Positions 45,094-54,827 of a stretch of DNA of 64,000 nucleotides are shown in pieces. The notes under the pieces were generated by a model that was not told the origin of the DNA, made no database searches, and worked only from the letters and a program-made list of their open reading frames with translations. The position numbers were made by a program, and so were the translations under genes. Each line of letters opens with the position of its first letter. The stretch's first letter is position 1. The DNA lies in assembly GCF_003449015.1 (NCBI RefSeq), contig NZ_QRGD01000005.1, forward strand, positions 306,836 through 370,835, written 5' to 3'. This DNA is from Aureibaculum luteum. GTDB lineage: Bacteria > Bacteroidota > Bacteroidia > Flavobacteriales > Flavobacteriaceae.

Positions 45094-46218
45094 CTATTTA
45101 TTATATTTTGTATCATACTTTTTGATGATAGCGAGATGTTTGTCATCAAGCGAATTCGCCATAAAAAAGGCAATTCCTTTAGCTCCGTTGTCATGTGCCT
45201 GAACAATTGCCTCTTCAAAATCAGCATAATTGTTGCCATAATGACCAACCAGAATTCCTGTTATTAGTTCTTGACCAGCATCTAAGTCACGCACCCCTTC
45301 TTTAGTTGCAAAACCAACCCAATTCACATTACCCTGATGATCTTTTTTATAAATCATAGGATAAAAAGTATCTAAATTCCAATGCCCCCAATCTTGTCTT
45401 ACATATTCACGAGCCAGCTGAGGAAAAGGAAAAACAGCTGCCGACGCCTTAGTACCTTCCTCATGGCAAATTTCAACACATTCATCAACTAAAGTAGAAA
45501 TAGCATTCATTCGGAATTGTTGCCAAGCCGGGTTTTCTTCTTTATCATCTAAATCAATGGGATCAGTACCAAATTTATCTTTAAATTCTCTTCTAGCCAG
45601 AGGATGATATCCAAAATCATATTGCGGAAGTATTCTGTCTTGCACCAAAGGCTCTCCATTATCTTTATATTTCTTTTGTAAATCTGCCCCAAGTATAACA
45701 TCTACATATCGTATATAATCAAAATGCACAGAGGCCAAGCCCTTTATTTTTGCTTTCTCTCGAACACCTTTTTTTATAAAATCACGTGCACCCGGAGAAA
45801 ATGGACTTAAAAAACTATAATAACCAACATAAGGGTGGTAGTCTAAACAATTTTGCCCTAAGCTATTTACAGAATACCAATCTGGGTGCTTTTTACACTC
45901 AGCATTACCACCAACATTCATCATCCAATGCCAAGCATGTATTCTTACCCCATATTTTTTTCCCATCTTAATCAGCTCTTTAAGCCTATCATTGCCTGCT
46001 CCAGGCAAAAGATCAGTTAACCCTGCATCTGCCAATTGTTTCATCTTTGCCATTTGCTCTTCCTTGGTCCCCTTTCCAATATCACCCCATGCGGCAAAAG
46101 AAAATTTCTTTTTCGAAGAATCATCCTTACTTTTTTCTACAACAACATCACTAGGTATCATTGATAAAAATAAAACGCTTACCATCAATAATACCGCTAA
46201 CTTTATTACTATTTTCAT
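45094..46218 (-). CDS. secreted glycoside-hydrolase-like protein (GHL10-type)
   Basis: A 374-residue protein with an N-terminal hydrophobic signal (about 4-22). The barrel has HAWHWMMN near 94, SVHFDYIRYVD near 165 (the family's HFDYIRY motif) and DTFYPMIYK near 283. This layout fits the glycosyl-hydrolase-like 10/DUF187 group, in which the substrate is usually unproven. The motif suggests binding of a sugar in a TIM barrel. Single gene. Confidence 0.7.
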   Translation of the reverse strand: MKIVIKLAVLLMVSVLFLSMIPSDVVVEKSKDDSSKKKFSFAAWGDIGKGTKEEQMAKMKQLADAGLTDLLPGAGNDRLKELIKMGKKYGVRIHAWHWMMNVGGNAECKKHPDWYSVNSLGQNCLDYHPYVGYYSFLSPFSPGARDFIKKGVREKAKIKGLASVHFDYIRYVDVILGADLQKKYKDNGEPLVQDRILPQYDFGYHPLARREFKDKFGTDPIDLDDKEENPAWQQFRMNAISTLVDECVEICHEEGTKASAAVFPFPQLAREYVRQDWGHWNLDTFYPMIYKKDHQGNVNWVGFATKEGVRDLDAGQELITGILVGHYGNNYADFEEAIVQAHDNGAKGIAFFMANSLDDKHLAIIKKYDTKYNK

Positions 46219-46344
46219 GTAAAAAATATTTTAATTTATATTAATAATTTTGCATAGGCTGATTGAACCACCCATTAAAAACGTCAAATTTATCTAAAAA
46301 AGATGGAAGAAATAATGAAGTCAATAGAAATATGAAAACAATCG

Positions 46345-47193
46345 CTAAACCTCTAATTTAAATTGAATTTTATCTCCTGTAGGTTTTTGTGCTAATTTGT
46401 TAATGGCCATTTCACTCAATTGCAATACCCTAGGATAACCACCCGTAACTTGGCAATCTCGCATTAAGATAATAAACCTACCAGAAGGCGTTAACTGGAC
46501 CGTTCCAGGTAACACCGCAGATGTTAACATGGAGGGTAACTCATTTTCAATAACCCCTTCTAAACGATAGCCCATTCGGTTATTATCACTAGAAATAGAA
46601 AACAAAACAGTTCTTAATTGCGTTTTCTGTTTAAAACTCAACAATTCATATTCAGGACCGGGATATACCAACAAGTTTCTATCTGTAAAATGCTCCATCT
46701 CAATTTTTACACTCGCATTCTTTTGTGCCTTCGTATTGCCCCCCTTTTCTATAGGTAAAACATCCTCTTTTTTCAGCAACCCTTGTTGCGTAACGCCACG
46801 ATAAAAACTTCGACTACCCAACACTATATCGGTTTGAATCCCACCTTTCACAGCGACGTAAGCACGGGCTCCATAAATAGGTTTATCAAAAGTTAAAACA
46901 TCTTTTTTTGACACCAATATCGACCTGTTTAAATCGATTGGCTTTTCATTTAATTTAGCAGAAAAATCAGCACCACAAACACTTATAACTATTTGTTTTT
47001 CAAATAACAATATAGTCTTACCTAAAGCAATTTCTATAAGTGCATCAGATGGTAAATTACCAATAATCTGATTCGCTAGCTGAGCCGAATACCGATCCAT
47101 TACACCAGCGTTAGGAACACCAATATCTGCATAACCAAAACGACCTAGATCTTGAATACTAGTAAAAAATCCCGGAGCAATTACGCGTATCAT
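46345..47193 (-). CDS. pxpC: 5-oxoprolinase subunit PxpC
   Basis: A 282-residue subunit of ATP-dependent bacterial 5-oxoprolinase (with PxpA and PxpB), which opens 5-oxoproline to glutamate. The KipA/PxpC core is seen at GFFTSIQDLGRFGYADIGVP (near residue 9), NAGVMDRYSAQLANQ (near 29) and the tail CQVTGGYPRVLQLSEMAI. It starts 4 bp before the PxpB stop, so the genes are translationally coupled. B. subtilis KipA/KipI are homologues once linked to kinase KinA inhibition. Confidence 0.93.
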   Translation of the reverse strand: MIRVIAPGFFTSIQDLGRFGYADIGVPNAGVMDRYSAQLANQIIGNLPSDALIEIALGKTILLFEKQIVISVCGADFSAKLNEKPIDLNRSILVSKKDVLTFDKPIYGARAYVAVKGGIQTDIVLGSRSFYRGVTQQGLLKKEDVLPIEKGGNTKAQKNASVKIEMEHFTDRNLLVYPGPEYELLSFKQKTQLRTVLFSISSDNNRMGYRLEGVIENELPSMLTSAVLPGTVQLTPSGRFIILMRDCQVTGGYPRVLQLSEMAINKLAQKPTGDKIQFKLEV

Positions 47194-47918
47194 ATTTCGG
47201 TTTTTTTAAGTTTATATTTTCCTTTTACAACTTCAGATTGTATCTTATTATATTCCGATAATCCTATGGATTTAAATTGAATTTCATCACTAGCTTTCGC
47301 AAAACAGGGCTCTTTTGCTTTCACATTAAAAAATGAAATAGGCGAATTACCTATAACATACCAGCCTCCCGCACTAATTGATGGGTAAATTCCAGTTTGA
47401 ACACCGCCTATAGCTACAGCTCCTTTTTCAACACGTAATCTAGGGTTTGACTTCCTTGGAATATGCAGTCTTTTATCGAGACCACCCAAGTATAAAAATC
47501 CCGGCAAAAAACCAATGAAATAAACAGTATAAATGGGAGACAAATGCAGATCAATAATCTCACGATTGGTAAGTTCATTTTCAGACCCTACCTCTTCTAA
47601 ATCAATCCCAAATTGAGCATCATAACAAACAGGAATTTCCCACCTATATTTTTTAGTGATTTCACTGTCAATTTCTTGCTGATAGAGCGATTTTAAGTCC
47701 AAAATATCGTCATAGATAATATTTATAGTACTATCATACATAATTGTTAATGAGGAATATGTGTTGATTACTTGAACTACTTCTTTAGAGCTATTATTTA
47801 AGATTTTATTTTTGAATAAAATAACATCTTCGCATATTTTTTTATCAATTTTAGACGGCCATTCGATTAGAATCGCACTTTTTCCATAGCATTTATATGT
47901 CAGTCTGAATGCACTCAT
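47190..47918 (-). CDS. pxpB: 5-oxoprolinase subunit PxpB
   Basis: A 242-residue KipI-family subunit of the same enzyme. It contains IYTVYFIGFLPGFLYLGGLD near residue 129 and KGAVAIGGVQTGIYPSISAGGW near 165. Its start directly follows the pxpA stop, and its own stop overlaps the pxpC start by 4 bp. All three subunits are needed for activity in the characterised enzyme. Confidence 0.93.
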   Translation of the reverse strand: MSAFRLTYKCYGKSAILIEWPSKIDKKICEDVILFKNKILNNSSKEVVQVINTYSSLTIMYDSTINIIYDDILDLKSLYQQEIDSEITKKYRWEIPVCYDAQFGIDLEEVGSENELTNREIIDLHLSPIYTVYFIGFLPGFLYLGGLDKRLHIPRKSNPRLRVEKGAVAIGGVQTGIYPSISAGGWYVIGNSPISFFNVKAKEPCFAKASDEIQFKSIGLSEYNKIQSEVVKGKYKLKKTEI

Positions 47919-48659
47919 TTAGCCAATTTTAATTCCGAAGTTAGGTAATTTTCTTGAGAGGTATTTTAGTATGCGAAGTGCGTTACTATTATCACCATGA
48001 ATACAATAGGTTTTAGCTTTGATTTTCACCATACCCCCATCGATAGTTTTCACCTTTTGCTTGGTAACCATTCTTAACAAATGTTTGAGTACTTTCTTAG
48101 CATCAAGAATCACGGCGTTAGGCTCTGATCGTGAAACTAAGGTTAAATCTGCATTGTAATTTCTATCGATAAACGCTTCATAACGCACTTTCAACCCCTG
48201 TTCTAGTGCCATTTCTGCCAAAACAGAGCCATAAGGAGCATAAAGCCACACATCTTTGGTCGTATTTTTAACCGCATTGATAAGACATTGAGCGGTTTCA
48301 GCGTCAATAGCAGCTTTGTTATACAATGCCCCATGAGCTTTGACATGATTCATTGTCGCTACTGACTTCCTCAACTCAACATGAATAGCATTTATCTGAT
48401 CTTCAAGACTTTGTTGCAATTTCACAAAAGGAATTTCCATCACTTTTCGTCCAAAATTCGCTTTATCAGGATAGGAAGGGTGTGCACCAATATGCACACG
48501 ATGTAATAACGCCAGACGTATCACCTCTTTTATCGTAGCACTATCTCCGGCGTGACCGCCACAAGCAATACTACAACTACTAATCATCGGCATAAGCTCC
48601 ACTTCATTATCTACCCCTTCGCCCACGTCGCAATTTATGTCTAACGTAAATAGATTCAT
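47919..48659 (-). CDS. pxpA: 5-oxoprolinase subunit PxpA (LamB/YcsF family)
   Basis: A 246-residue TIM-like barrel subunit. It starts DINCDVGEG (near residue 7) and has SIACGGHAGD (near 30), GAHPSYPDKANFGRK (near 57) and HVKAHGALYNKAA (near 103), all typical of PxpA/YcsF. It lies 5 bp downstream of the Nramp-like gene, within a five-gene minus-strand operon. Confidence 0.94.
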   Translation of the reverse strand: MNLFTLDINCDVGEGVDNEVELMPMISSCSIACGGHAGDSATIKEVIRLALLHRVHIGAHPSYPDKANFGRKVMEIPFVKLQQSLEDQINAIHVELRKSVATMNHVKAHGALYNKAAIDAETAQCLINAVKNTTKDVWLYAPYGSVLAEMALEQGLKVRYEAFIDRNYNADLTLVSRSEPNAVILDAKKVLKHLLRMVTKQKVKTIDGGMVKIKAKTYCIHGDNSNALRILKYLSRKLPNFGIKIG

Positions 48660-48664
48660 CGTGA

Positions 48665-49891
48665 TTATATCAATTCAAACACCTTAAAGATACTCTTTAA
48701 TCCCAGAAAAATGGTTACTGCTAAAATTATTAAGCCAATGCTATTTTGAAGTTTTGTATTCTTAAAGTCACCCAACACTGATTTTCTATTCATTATCCAG
48801 AGTAAAAATCCAGCAATTACAGGCAATAACATTCCGTTTGCCGCTTGAGCAAATTTGATGATTTCGATTGGCTTTATCCCCAACGAAGACAACAACACTC
48901 CTAAAAACAAAATAAACATCCATACTGCTCGGAATTTAGCAGATTTCAGTTCCGTTTTCCAACCTAAACATCCTGTTGCAACGTAAGCAGCAGCTAATGC
49001 TGCCGTAATCGTACTTGTGATACCTGCCGCAAACAGACCAATGGCTAAAAAGTATTTTGCAAAGCTACCAAACAAAGGCTCTAGACCTAACGCCAAGTCG
49101 GCCGCACTGTTCACTTCTTGGTGCTGAATAGCAGCTGCGGAAATGATGATACACATAGAAACCAAGCCACCCAAGACTACTGCAATAATCGTATCTTTTT
49201 TGGCGTATTTTAAATCGCTTTGCCGTCCCCATTTCTCTTTTACCAAACTAGCGTGCAGAAAAAGGTTATATGGCACTACGGTGGTCCCTATTAGACCTAC
49301 AATGGTTAATATACTACCCTTTGGTGTTTTCGGAATAAATATTCCTTTTATTATTTCGGTTACATCAGGCTTCGTCAGGATAGCAGTTATTAAAAAAGCA
49401 ACACTCATTATAGTTACTAAGGTAATCAATACTTTTTCAAGTAATTTATAGTTACCAACATACAGCAGCAAAAAGGCCACAAGACCAATAACAAGACTAA
49501 AAACGTTAATATGTAAACTCCCTATTTCTAGGCTATGATTTTTTAAAACAGTCTCCAAACCCAACACACTACCGCTAATATTACCAGCTTCATAAGCTGC
49601 ATTACCAATAACGATAGCAGACAACACGAGAATGATAATAATTTTTCGAAAGATTGGATTTTTAATTTCAGTTCTAATGACTTCAGAAAGCCCTTTTTGA
49701 GTGATAATTCCCAATCTAGCAGACATTTCTTGCAACGTAACCGTTGCAATGATAGACATGACCATTGCCCAAAGCAATGCAAATCCAAAATGAACCCCCG
49801 CTATTGTACACAAGGTTACAGTACCCGGGCCAATAAAAGCGGCAGCAACTAAAGGACCCGGACCTATATTTTTGAACCAATTTTTAATCAA
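48665..49891 (-). CDS. Nramp-family transporter lacking metal-binding motifs
   Basis: A 408-residue LeuT-fold membrane protein with about 11 helices. In metal-transporting Nramps, helix 1 carries DPGN and helix 6 carries MPH. Here helix 1 reads GPGTV (residues 21-25) and helix 6 reads VPYN (206-209), so the Asp, Asn and Met ligands are all missing. Its position directly ahead of pxpABC suggests an organic substrate, perhaps 5-oxoproline or a related compound, rather than Mn or Fe. The B. subtilis kip locus also has an Nramp-like gene (ycsG). The start is TTG at 49891, overlapping the DUF2891 gene by 8 bp. Confidence 0.85.
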   Translation of the reverse strand: MIKNWFKNIGPGPLVAAAFIGPGTVTLCTIAGVHFGFALLWAMVMSIIATVTLQEMSARLGIITQKGLSEVIRTEIKNPIFRKIIIILVLSAIVIGNAAYEAGNISGSVLGLETVLKNHSLEIGSLHINVFSLVIGLVAFLLLYVGNYKLLEKVLITLVTIMSVAFLITAILTKPDVTEIIKGIFIPKTPKGSILTIVGLIGTTVVPYNLFLHASLVKEKWGRQSDLKYAKKDTIIAVVLGGLVSMCIIISAAAIQHQEVNSAADLALGLEPLFGSFAKYFLAIGLFAAGITSTITAALAAAYVATGCLGWKTELKSAKFRAVWMFILFLGVLLSSLGIKPIEIIKFAQAANGMLLPVIAGFLLWIMNRKSVLGDFKNTKLQNSIGLIILAVTIFLGLKSIFKVFELI

Positions 49892-50999
49892 CCGGAATAG
49901 AATTTAAGGCATAAATTGCAAAGCTACCCAGCCAGTGCCCACCCTCATAACTATCTCCAACTATATTTGGTAATGAATTATTAATATGTTGATTAGCAAT
50001 ATTTTGAAGGTGCTTATATTCAGGTATACTTTCAGCTATTTTATTCAAACTCCAAGCTCTAGAAAAGTTAACCCCGTCTAAATGCACCAGCTTTCCATCG
50101 CTCCTATCAGAAACTTCACCAACGGCTAGTGTAAAGTTTTTATTAGATAATTGAGGAAGGAATGTTGCCATCCATTTCTTAAATTCAACTTGAGGTAAAA
50201 CACGTTTCATTAAGGCCGCTTCTTCTAAACATGGAGACAAAAAATCAAAACCACCTGGCTCCCAAGAAATAGGACAATCTGCATCTTTAAAATAAAAATC
50301 GTTAGCACGTATTTCAATTAACTCTGCCAACTCAATATTTTTCAATGTTTTAGCATAATCATAAGCAAATGAAAGTCCGAATGCCGTATTTGCATGCTCT
50401 CCGACACGAATAGGATACTTTAATTTCGGTAAAAATTCTATGTATTTCTGAACGATTAAGTCTGTTAACGGCTGTAAATTCACCTCTAGTGTTCTGGCTG
50501 TTTCATCATCCCACGTATGAATTTCCTCCGCTAACTTCAAGAGCCAAGCCCATCCATATGTACGTTCGTACGATGTATTATGCTCCCTATCAAAATAAGC
50601 AACTTCCTTTAAAATGTTATGTTTAGAGATGTTTTTGAGCAATTTCTCCTTGATTTCAGCACCGTTATCTAGTGTTGGGAATTGTTTTAACAAACTTACC
50701 AAACTCCAATGCCCATGCACTGATGAATGCCAATCGAAACAACCATAAAACGCAGGATGCAAGGCTGAAGGGGTTTGTAAATCAGCTGCATCACCAATGG
50801 TTTGATTTAATTTATTTGGATATTCAACCTCAATACAACCTATTGGCAGCGATGCTAAATGATTGGCTTCTTTTAAGGTCAGTTGAGGTATAGGAGCATT
50901 AGCTATTTGCTTTTCGGGAGGCTGTACATGTGCTTCTGAGTCCGGTTTTTTACAACTTACAATAATCAACAAACACAACAATGCATAAAAGTACCTCAT
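49884..50999 (-). CDS. DUF2891 secreted protein, probable lipoprotein
   Basis: A 371-residue protein with a short hydrophobic leader ending in a lipobox-like IVSC (lipid Cys near 16). The core has FYGCFDWHSSVHGHWSLV near residue 88 and many Trp/His positions in an alpha/alpha-barrel-like pattern. DUF2891 has no known function; such barrels often hydrolyse sugars or peptides. It is the first gene of the Nramp-pxpABC operon, so it might release or process the compound that is imported. Confidence 0.75.
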   Translation of the reverse strand: MRYFYALLCLLIIVSCKKPDSEAHVQPPEKQIANAPIPQLTLKEANHLASLPIGCIEVEYPNKLNQTIGDAADLQTPSALHPAFYGCFDWHSSVHGHWSLVSLLKQFPTLDNGAEIKEKLLKNISKHNILKEVAYFDREHNTSYERTYGWAWLLKLAEEIHTWDDETARTLEVNLQPLTDLIVQKYIEFLPKLKYPIRVGEHANTAFGLSFAYDYAKTLKNIELAELIEIRANDFYFKDADCPISWEPGGFDFLSPCLEEAALMKRVLPQVEFKKWMATFLPQLSNKNFTLAVGEVSDRSDGKLVHLDGVNFSRAWSLNKIAESIPEYKHLQNIANQHINNSLPNIVGDSYEGGHWLGSFAIYALNSIPVD

Positions 51000-51092
51000 A
51001 TTTTATAACTATATATAGAATTTAAGCACATCTATCCATCCGCCAAAACGCACTACATCTATAAATTCTTATTAAAAAAGTGAACTTCTAAT

Positions 51093-51929
51093 CTATTGAG
51101 AAATCTTATATAAACTCAATTTTGATTTTTCAAAATCATGACTCTCGCTTGCTGATTCTAACTCAACTTTTTTATCTATATTTAATAAAAAGTCCGAAAG
51201 CTTATCCAAAACAGGATGCTGGTCATTGGTATTAATCTCTATCTTTTCTCCATCAAACAAATCAACAATATACGTATATCTAGGCGTATCATTACGTTTA
51301 GATTTTTGTTTCCAATCCTTATCTATGGTTGATAACTGACTTCTATTTAGAATCTTCTTCAATTCATAAATTTCTTGCTTGCTCAACTTTCCAATAAAAT
51401 CACCATGAGGTTCTGCATAATTTTTACCACGATAAAACACGGTACCATCTATGTTAATTTGCACCGACATTGACGGACACGTACCAAAACAGGTAGAAGA
51501 ATGAAAGGTTAAAGTTTTAAAATTAACTTTAGACAATAGTTTTCCTCTATTATAAAAGACGTATTGCTTTTCTTTTGCCAAAGCACTCGCTTCTAACTTA
51601 TTATAACTATCATTACTCTGAGTGTTCACGGGAACAATTACCAATCTATTCTTATTGATTTCTTTAATTTTGAATTTAAATTCTTCCGTTTTAAAATCTC
51701 CAGCCAATCTATAGTTCATTTTGAACGATAAATTCTTATTCTCTAAATCAAATTGAACTTCCTGTTTGGTATTGTCAAAATTATATATAACAGCATCATT
51801 GTCAAAGCGGATATAATCTAAATCCTTATTGATCCACTCTGTCTCTGTTAAAATTTTATTACTTGCCTTTGATTGGGCATTTACTGAAATTACCACCGAT
51901 AACATCAGTAATAAATATAAATTTTTCAT
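51093..51929 (-). CDS. DUF6438 domain secreted protein
   Basis: About 278 residues from the ATG at 51929, which opens a signal peptide ending SVNAQ. The N-terminal half is a beta-rich lipocalin-like region. The C-terminal half matches DUF6438: HSSTCFGTCPSMSVQI near 143 with two Cys, then GDFIGKLSKQEIYELKKIL. Function unknown. The ORF extends to 51959, but the inner start gives the proper signal sequence. A TAAATTTG box lies at 52003-52010 on the minus strand. Confidence 0.75.
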   Translation of the reverse strand: MKNLYLLLMLSVVISVNAQSKASNKILTETEWINKDLDYIRFDNDAVIYNFDNTKQEVQFDLENKNLSFKMNYRLAGDFKTEEFKFKIKEINKNRLVIVPVNTQSNDSYNKLEASALAKEKQYVFYNRGKLLSKVNFKTLTFHSSTCFGTCPSMSVQINIDGTVFYRGKNYAEPHGDFIGKLSKQEIYELKKILNRSQLSTIDKDWKQKSKRNDTPRYTYIVDLFDGEKIEINTNDQHPVLDKLSDFLLNIDKKVELESASESHDFEKSKLSLYKISQ

Positions 51930-52017
51930 TGTTGTAGGGGTTGTTTTATATAAACGCATCGAAATTTTGTTTTTTAACTAAAAATCAAACGAATTATGGG
52001 CTCAAATTTAGTGAAAA

Positions 52018-53556
52018 TTATCCTAACCACCCTTCTCTATCCAAACTTCTATATTGAATGGCTTCTGAGATATGATCGGGCTTTACGGTTTCAGAATTAT
52101 CTAAATCAGCAACGGTTCTTGCTACTTTCAATATTCTGTCGTAGGCTCTAGCAGATAGATTTAAACGTTCCATCGCCGTTTTTAATAAAGACGTTGAAGC
52201 CGCATCTAACTTACAATATTTTCGGATTTGCTTCACATTCATCTGTGCGTTATAATGCACTTTCTGGTTGCCTTCAAATCTTTTAGTCTGCAATTGTCGT
52301 GCCATGGTTACCCGCTCTCTTATCACTTTACTAGACTCTCCTTTTCGCTCTTCAGAGAGTTTTTCGAAAGGCACAGGCTGTACTTCTATGTGAATATCTA
52401 TCCGATCTAACAATGGACCCGATACTTTACTTAAATACCTTTGCATCTCTGTAGGTGAAGAAGTTACATGCCCTGGAGTATCGTTAAAATAACCACTTGG
52501 ACTTGGATTCATACTCGCCACCAACATAAAACTACTGGGATAGGTAACTGTAAATTTTGCACGTGAAATAGTTACTTCCCGATCCTCTAATGGCTGTCGC
52601 ATTACCTCTAAAACCGTACGTTTAAATTCTGGTAATTCATCTAAAAATAATACACCATTGTGAGATAATGATATTTCTCCCGGTTGCGGATATGCTCCAC
52701 CTCCGACTAATGCTACATCACTTATTGTATGATGTGGCGAACGAAACGGACGTTGCCCCATTAACCCTGAGTTTGCTTGTACCCTACCCACAACAGAATG
52801 TATTTTAGTTGTTTCTAAGGCCTCATGTAAGGTCATTGGTGGTAAAATACTCGGTAACCGCTTGGCTAACATGGTTTTTCCAGAACCTGGAGGACCAATT
52901 AGTATAATATTATGACCACCAGAAGCGGCAATTTCCATACATCTTTTAATAGATTCCTGTCCTTTTACATCTGAAAAGTCAAATTCAGGATGCTCTAAAT
53001 TATCTTCAAATTCTTTTTTAGTATCAACAATAGTAGCTTCTAAGGTAGAATTCCCTTCAAAAAAATCAATGACCTCTTTTATATTCTCTACACCATACAC
53101 CTCTAACCCCTCAACAATTGCAGCTTCTTTTGCATTCTGTTTTGGTAAAATAAAACCTTTATACCCTTCTTCTTTAGCTTTAATTGCGATTGGAAGTACG
53201 CCACGTATAGGCTGTAAACTTCCGTCTAAGGAGAGCTCGCCCATAATCAAATAGTCAGAAATGGTATCACCTTTAATTTGTGAAGAAGCTTTTAAAATAC
53301 CTACTGCCAAGGTTAAATCATAAGCAGAGCCTTCTTTACGCATATCGGCAGGAGCCATATTAATGGTAATCTTTTTACCCGGAATGCTATAGCCATTGTT
53401 TTGCAGAGCGGCAGCAATTCTAAAATTGCTTTCTTTTACCGCATTATCAGGCAAACCGACCAAATGATAACCGATACCCTTATCAATATTTACCTCAACG
53501 GTAATTGTAGTAGCTTCTACGCCAAAAACAGCACTGCCATAGACTTTAGTTAACAT
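52018..53556 (-). CDS. comM: YifB/ComM-family Mg-chelatase-like AAA ATPase
   Basis: A 512-residue protein. The N-terminal ChlI/Lon-like domain (about 1-165) is followed by an AAA+ module with Walker A GPPGSGKTM near 220, HHTISDVALVGGG, Walker B LFLDELPEFKRTVLEVMRQPLE and the C-terminal Mg_chelatase_C region (about 405-505, RAYDRILKVARTVADL). ComM is a hexameric helicase that promotes branch migration during natural transformation in Vibrio. It begins 11 bp before the acyltransferase stop, so the two are coupled. Confidence 0.92.
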   Translation of the reverse strand: MLTKVYGSAVFGVEATTITVEVNIDKGIGYHLVGLPDNAVKESNFRIAAALQNNGYSIPGKKITINMAPADMRKEGSAYDLTLAVGILKASSQIKGDTISDYLIMGELSLDGSLQPIRGVLPIAIKAKEEGYKGFILPKQNAKEAAIVEGLEVYGVENIKEVIDFFEGNSTLEATIVDTKKEFEDNLEHPEFDFSDVKGQESIKRCMEIAASGGHNIILIGPPGSGKTMLAKRLPSILPPMTLHEALETTKIHSVVGRVQANSGLMGQRPFRSPHHTISDVALVGGGAYPQPGEISLSHNGVLFLDELPEFKRTVLEVMRQPLEDREVTISRAKFTVTYPSSFMLVASMNPSPSGYFNDTPGHVTSSPTEMQRYLSKVSGPLLDRIDIHIEVQPVPFEKLSEERKGESSKVIRERVTMARQLQTKRFEGNQKVHYNAQMNVKQIRKYCKLDAASTSLLKTAMERLNLSARAYDRILKVARTVADLDNSETVKPDHISEAIQYRSLDREGWLG

Positions 53557-54676
53557 TTCGTTGTTTGTTTATAACGGGATTTGCATACATCTTTAGTAAA
53601 CGCTCTTGAATATCAAGGTCATTACTTTGAGATTGTATGTATTTTTTAAATTCATTTAAGTTTTCACGTGTGTAAAAATCGACAAAGAGATTGGTTTTAT
53701 GCAATATATCATATGCCATATAATTGGTTTTAAATAACTTGTAGTTTTTATACACCAATCTATCCATTTCATCAGCTATGGCCCTAACCGTTGTTTTTAA
53801 ATCGCCCGAAAAGTCAATTTTTTCTTCGTTTAGCTTTTCAAAATGCAAACTCACATCGCCTTTATACTCTTCAACACCTTTAATAATGCTATTGACATTT
53901 TCAAATTTCGCCTTTTTATACCCTCCTAACTCATCTTTTGTCTGTAACTCCACTGCTTTTTCAACCGCACAAGGCTCATATTCGTAAGATACTGAAGAAA
54001 TTACAATCTGCAAGTCTTTTAAAGATTGTTTCAGATTACTGTCACCACTCATTAACAGCATTCGCACCAGCCCAGGAAAGGTTTTATCGTTACCATCTTT
54101 TGTGCGTCCATTACCCTGAGCTATCCATGAAGAAACTTTTTTATGAGCAATTGAATATCGTAAATAGGCAGATAAATTCTTGGCATTCTGCAACAATTCA
54201 ACCCGCGTACCCGATCTAAAAACCGTATACATGTTGTTCAGTTTTGCCACACGCTCCATCACAGAATTTACAATAAGATTATCGCCTAAAGAGATTTCGG
54301 TAAACGGATACCCTCTGTGATACAAGGTATATTGCAACAAACCTGAATCTAAAAAAATATCACGATGGTTAGAAATGTATAAGTTATTCCCAGCTTTGGC
54401 TACGTCTTCTAAGCCTGTAATGTGTAAATTATTAATAGAATTTTCAATCAACGAACGAATCATTGGTTCAATAAAATTGACTTGAAAATCGGCACAATTG
54501 TTACATTTATTAAGTTTATATACAATTTCCTCATCTGACCAATCAGGATAAATATATTGAACACCGTTTTTAAATTTAGTATTGGTAGTTAACCATTGCA
54601 AGGCAGCATCAATCTGTTGTTGATTGTAAGGTGCAATGGTTTCAAATATAGTAGCAATTTCTTTGGTTATTGTCAT
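53546..54676 (-). CDS. glycerol-3-phosphate/1-acyl-G3P acyltransferase family protein
   Basis: A 376-residue acyltransferase. The catalytic NHRDIFLDSG is near residue 103, with FRSGTRVE and WIAQGNGRTKDGNDKT downstream (phosphate-binding region). A helical N-terminal extension of about 90 residues precedes the acyltransferase domain, as in PlsB-type enzymes. It probably makes lysophosphatidate or phosphatidate. The gene overlaps comM by 11 bp. Confidence 0.8.
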   Translation of the reverse strand: MTITKEIATIFETIAPYNQQQIDAALQWLTTNTKFKNGVQYIYPDWSDEEIVYKLNKCNNCADFQVNFIEPMIRSLIENSINNLHITGLEDVAKAGNNLYISNHRDIFLDSGLLQYTLYHRGYPFTEISLGDNLIVNSVMERVAKLNNMYTVFRSGTRVELLQNAKNLSAYLRYSIAHKKVSSWIAQGNGRTKDGNDKTFPGLVRMLLMSGDSNLKQSLKDLQIVISSVSYEYEPCAVEKAVELQTKDELGGYKKAKFENVNSIIKGVEEYKGDVSLHFEKLNEEKIDFSGDLKTTVRAIADEMDRLVYKNYKLFKTNYMAYDILHKTNLFVDFYTRENLNEFKKYIQSQSNDLDIQERLLKMYANPVINKQRNVN

Positions 54677-54827
54677 ACAATTGTTTGATTATACCTGTTT
54701 TTATTGGCCCTAGTCTCGTTGTATCTAGTGATACAGCGTTAAAAAATAAGGGTTAATTTACCTACATCATGGACTTAACGCAACAATATTTTTTTAAAAA
54801 TATAGCATTTCCAATCAATATACAAAA

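Noticed and set aside
54787..54804. A/T palindrome after the AMP-ligase gene
   Set aside because: It is simple A/T sequence; I cannot separate a terminator from base composition.
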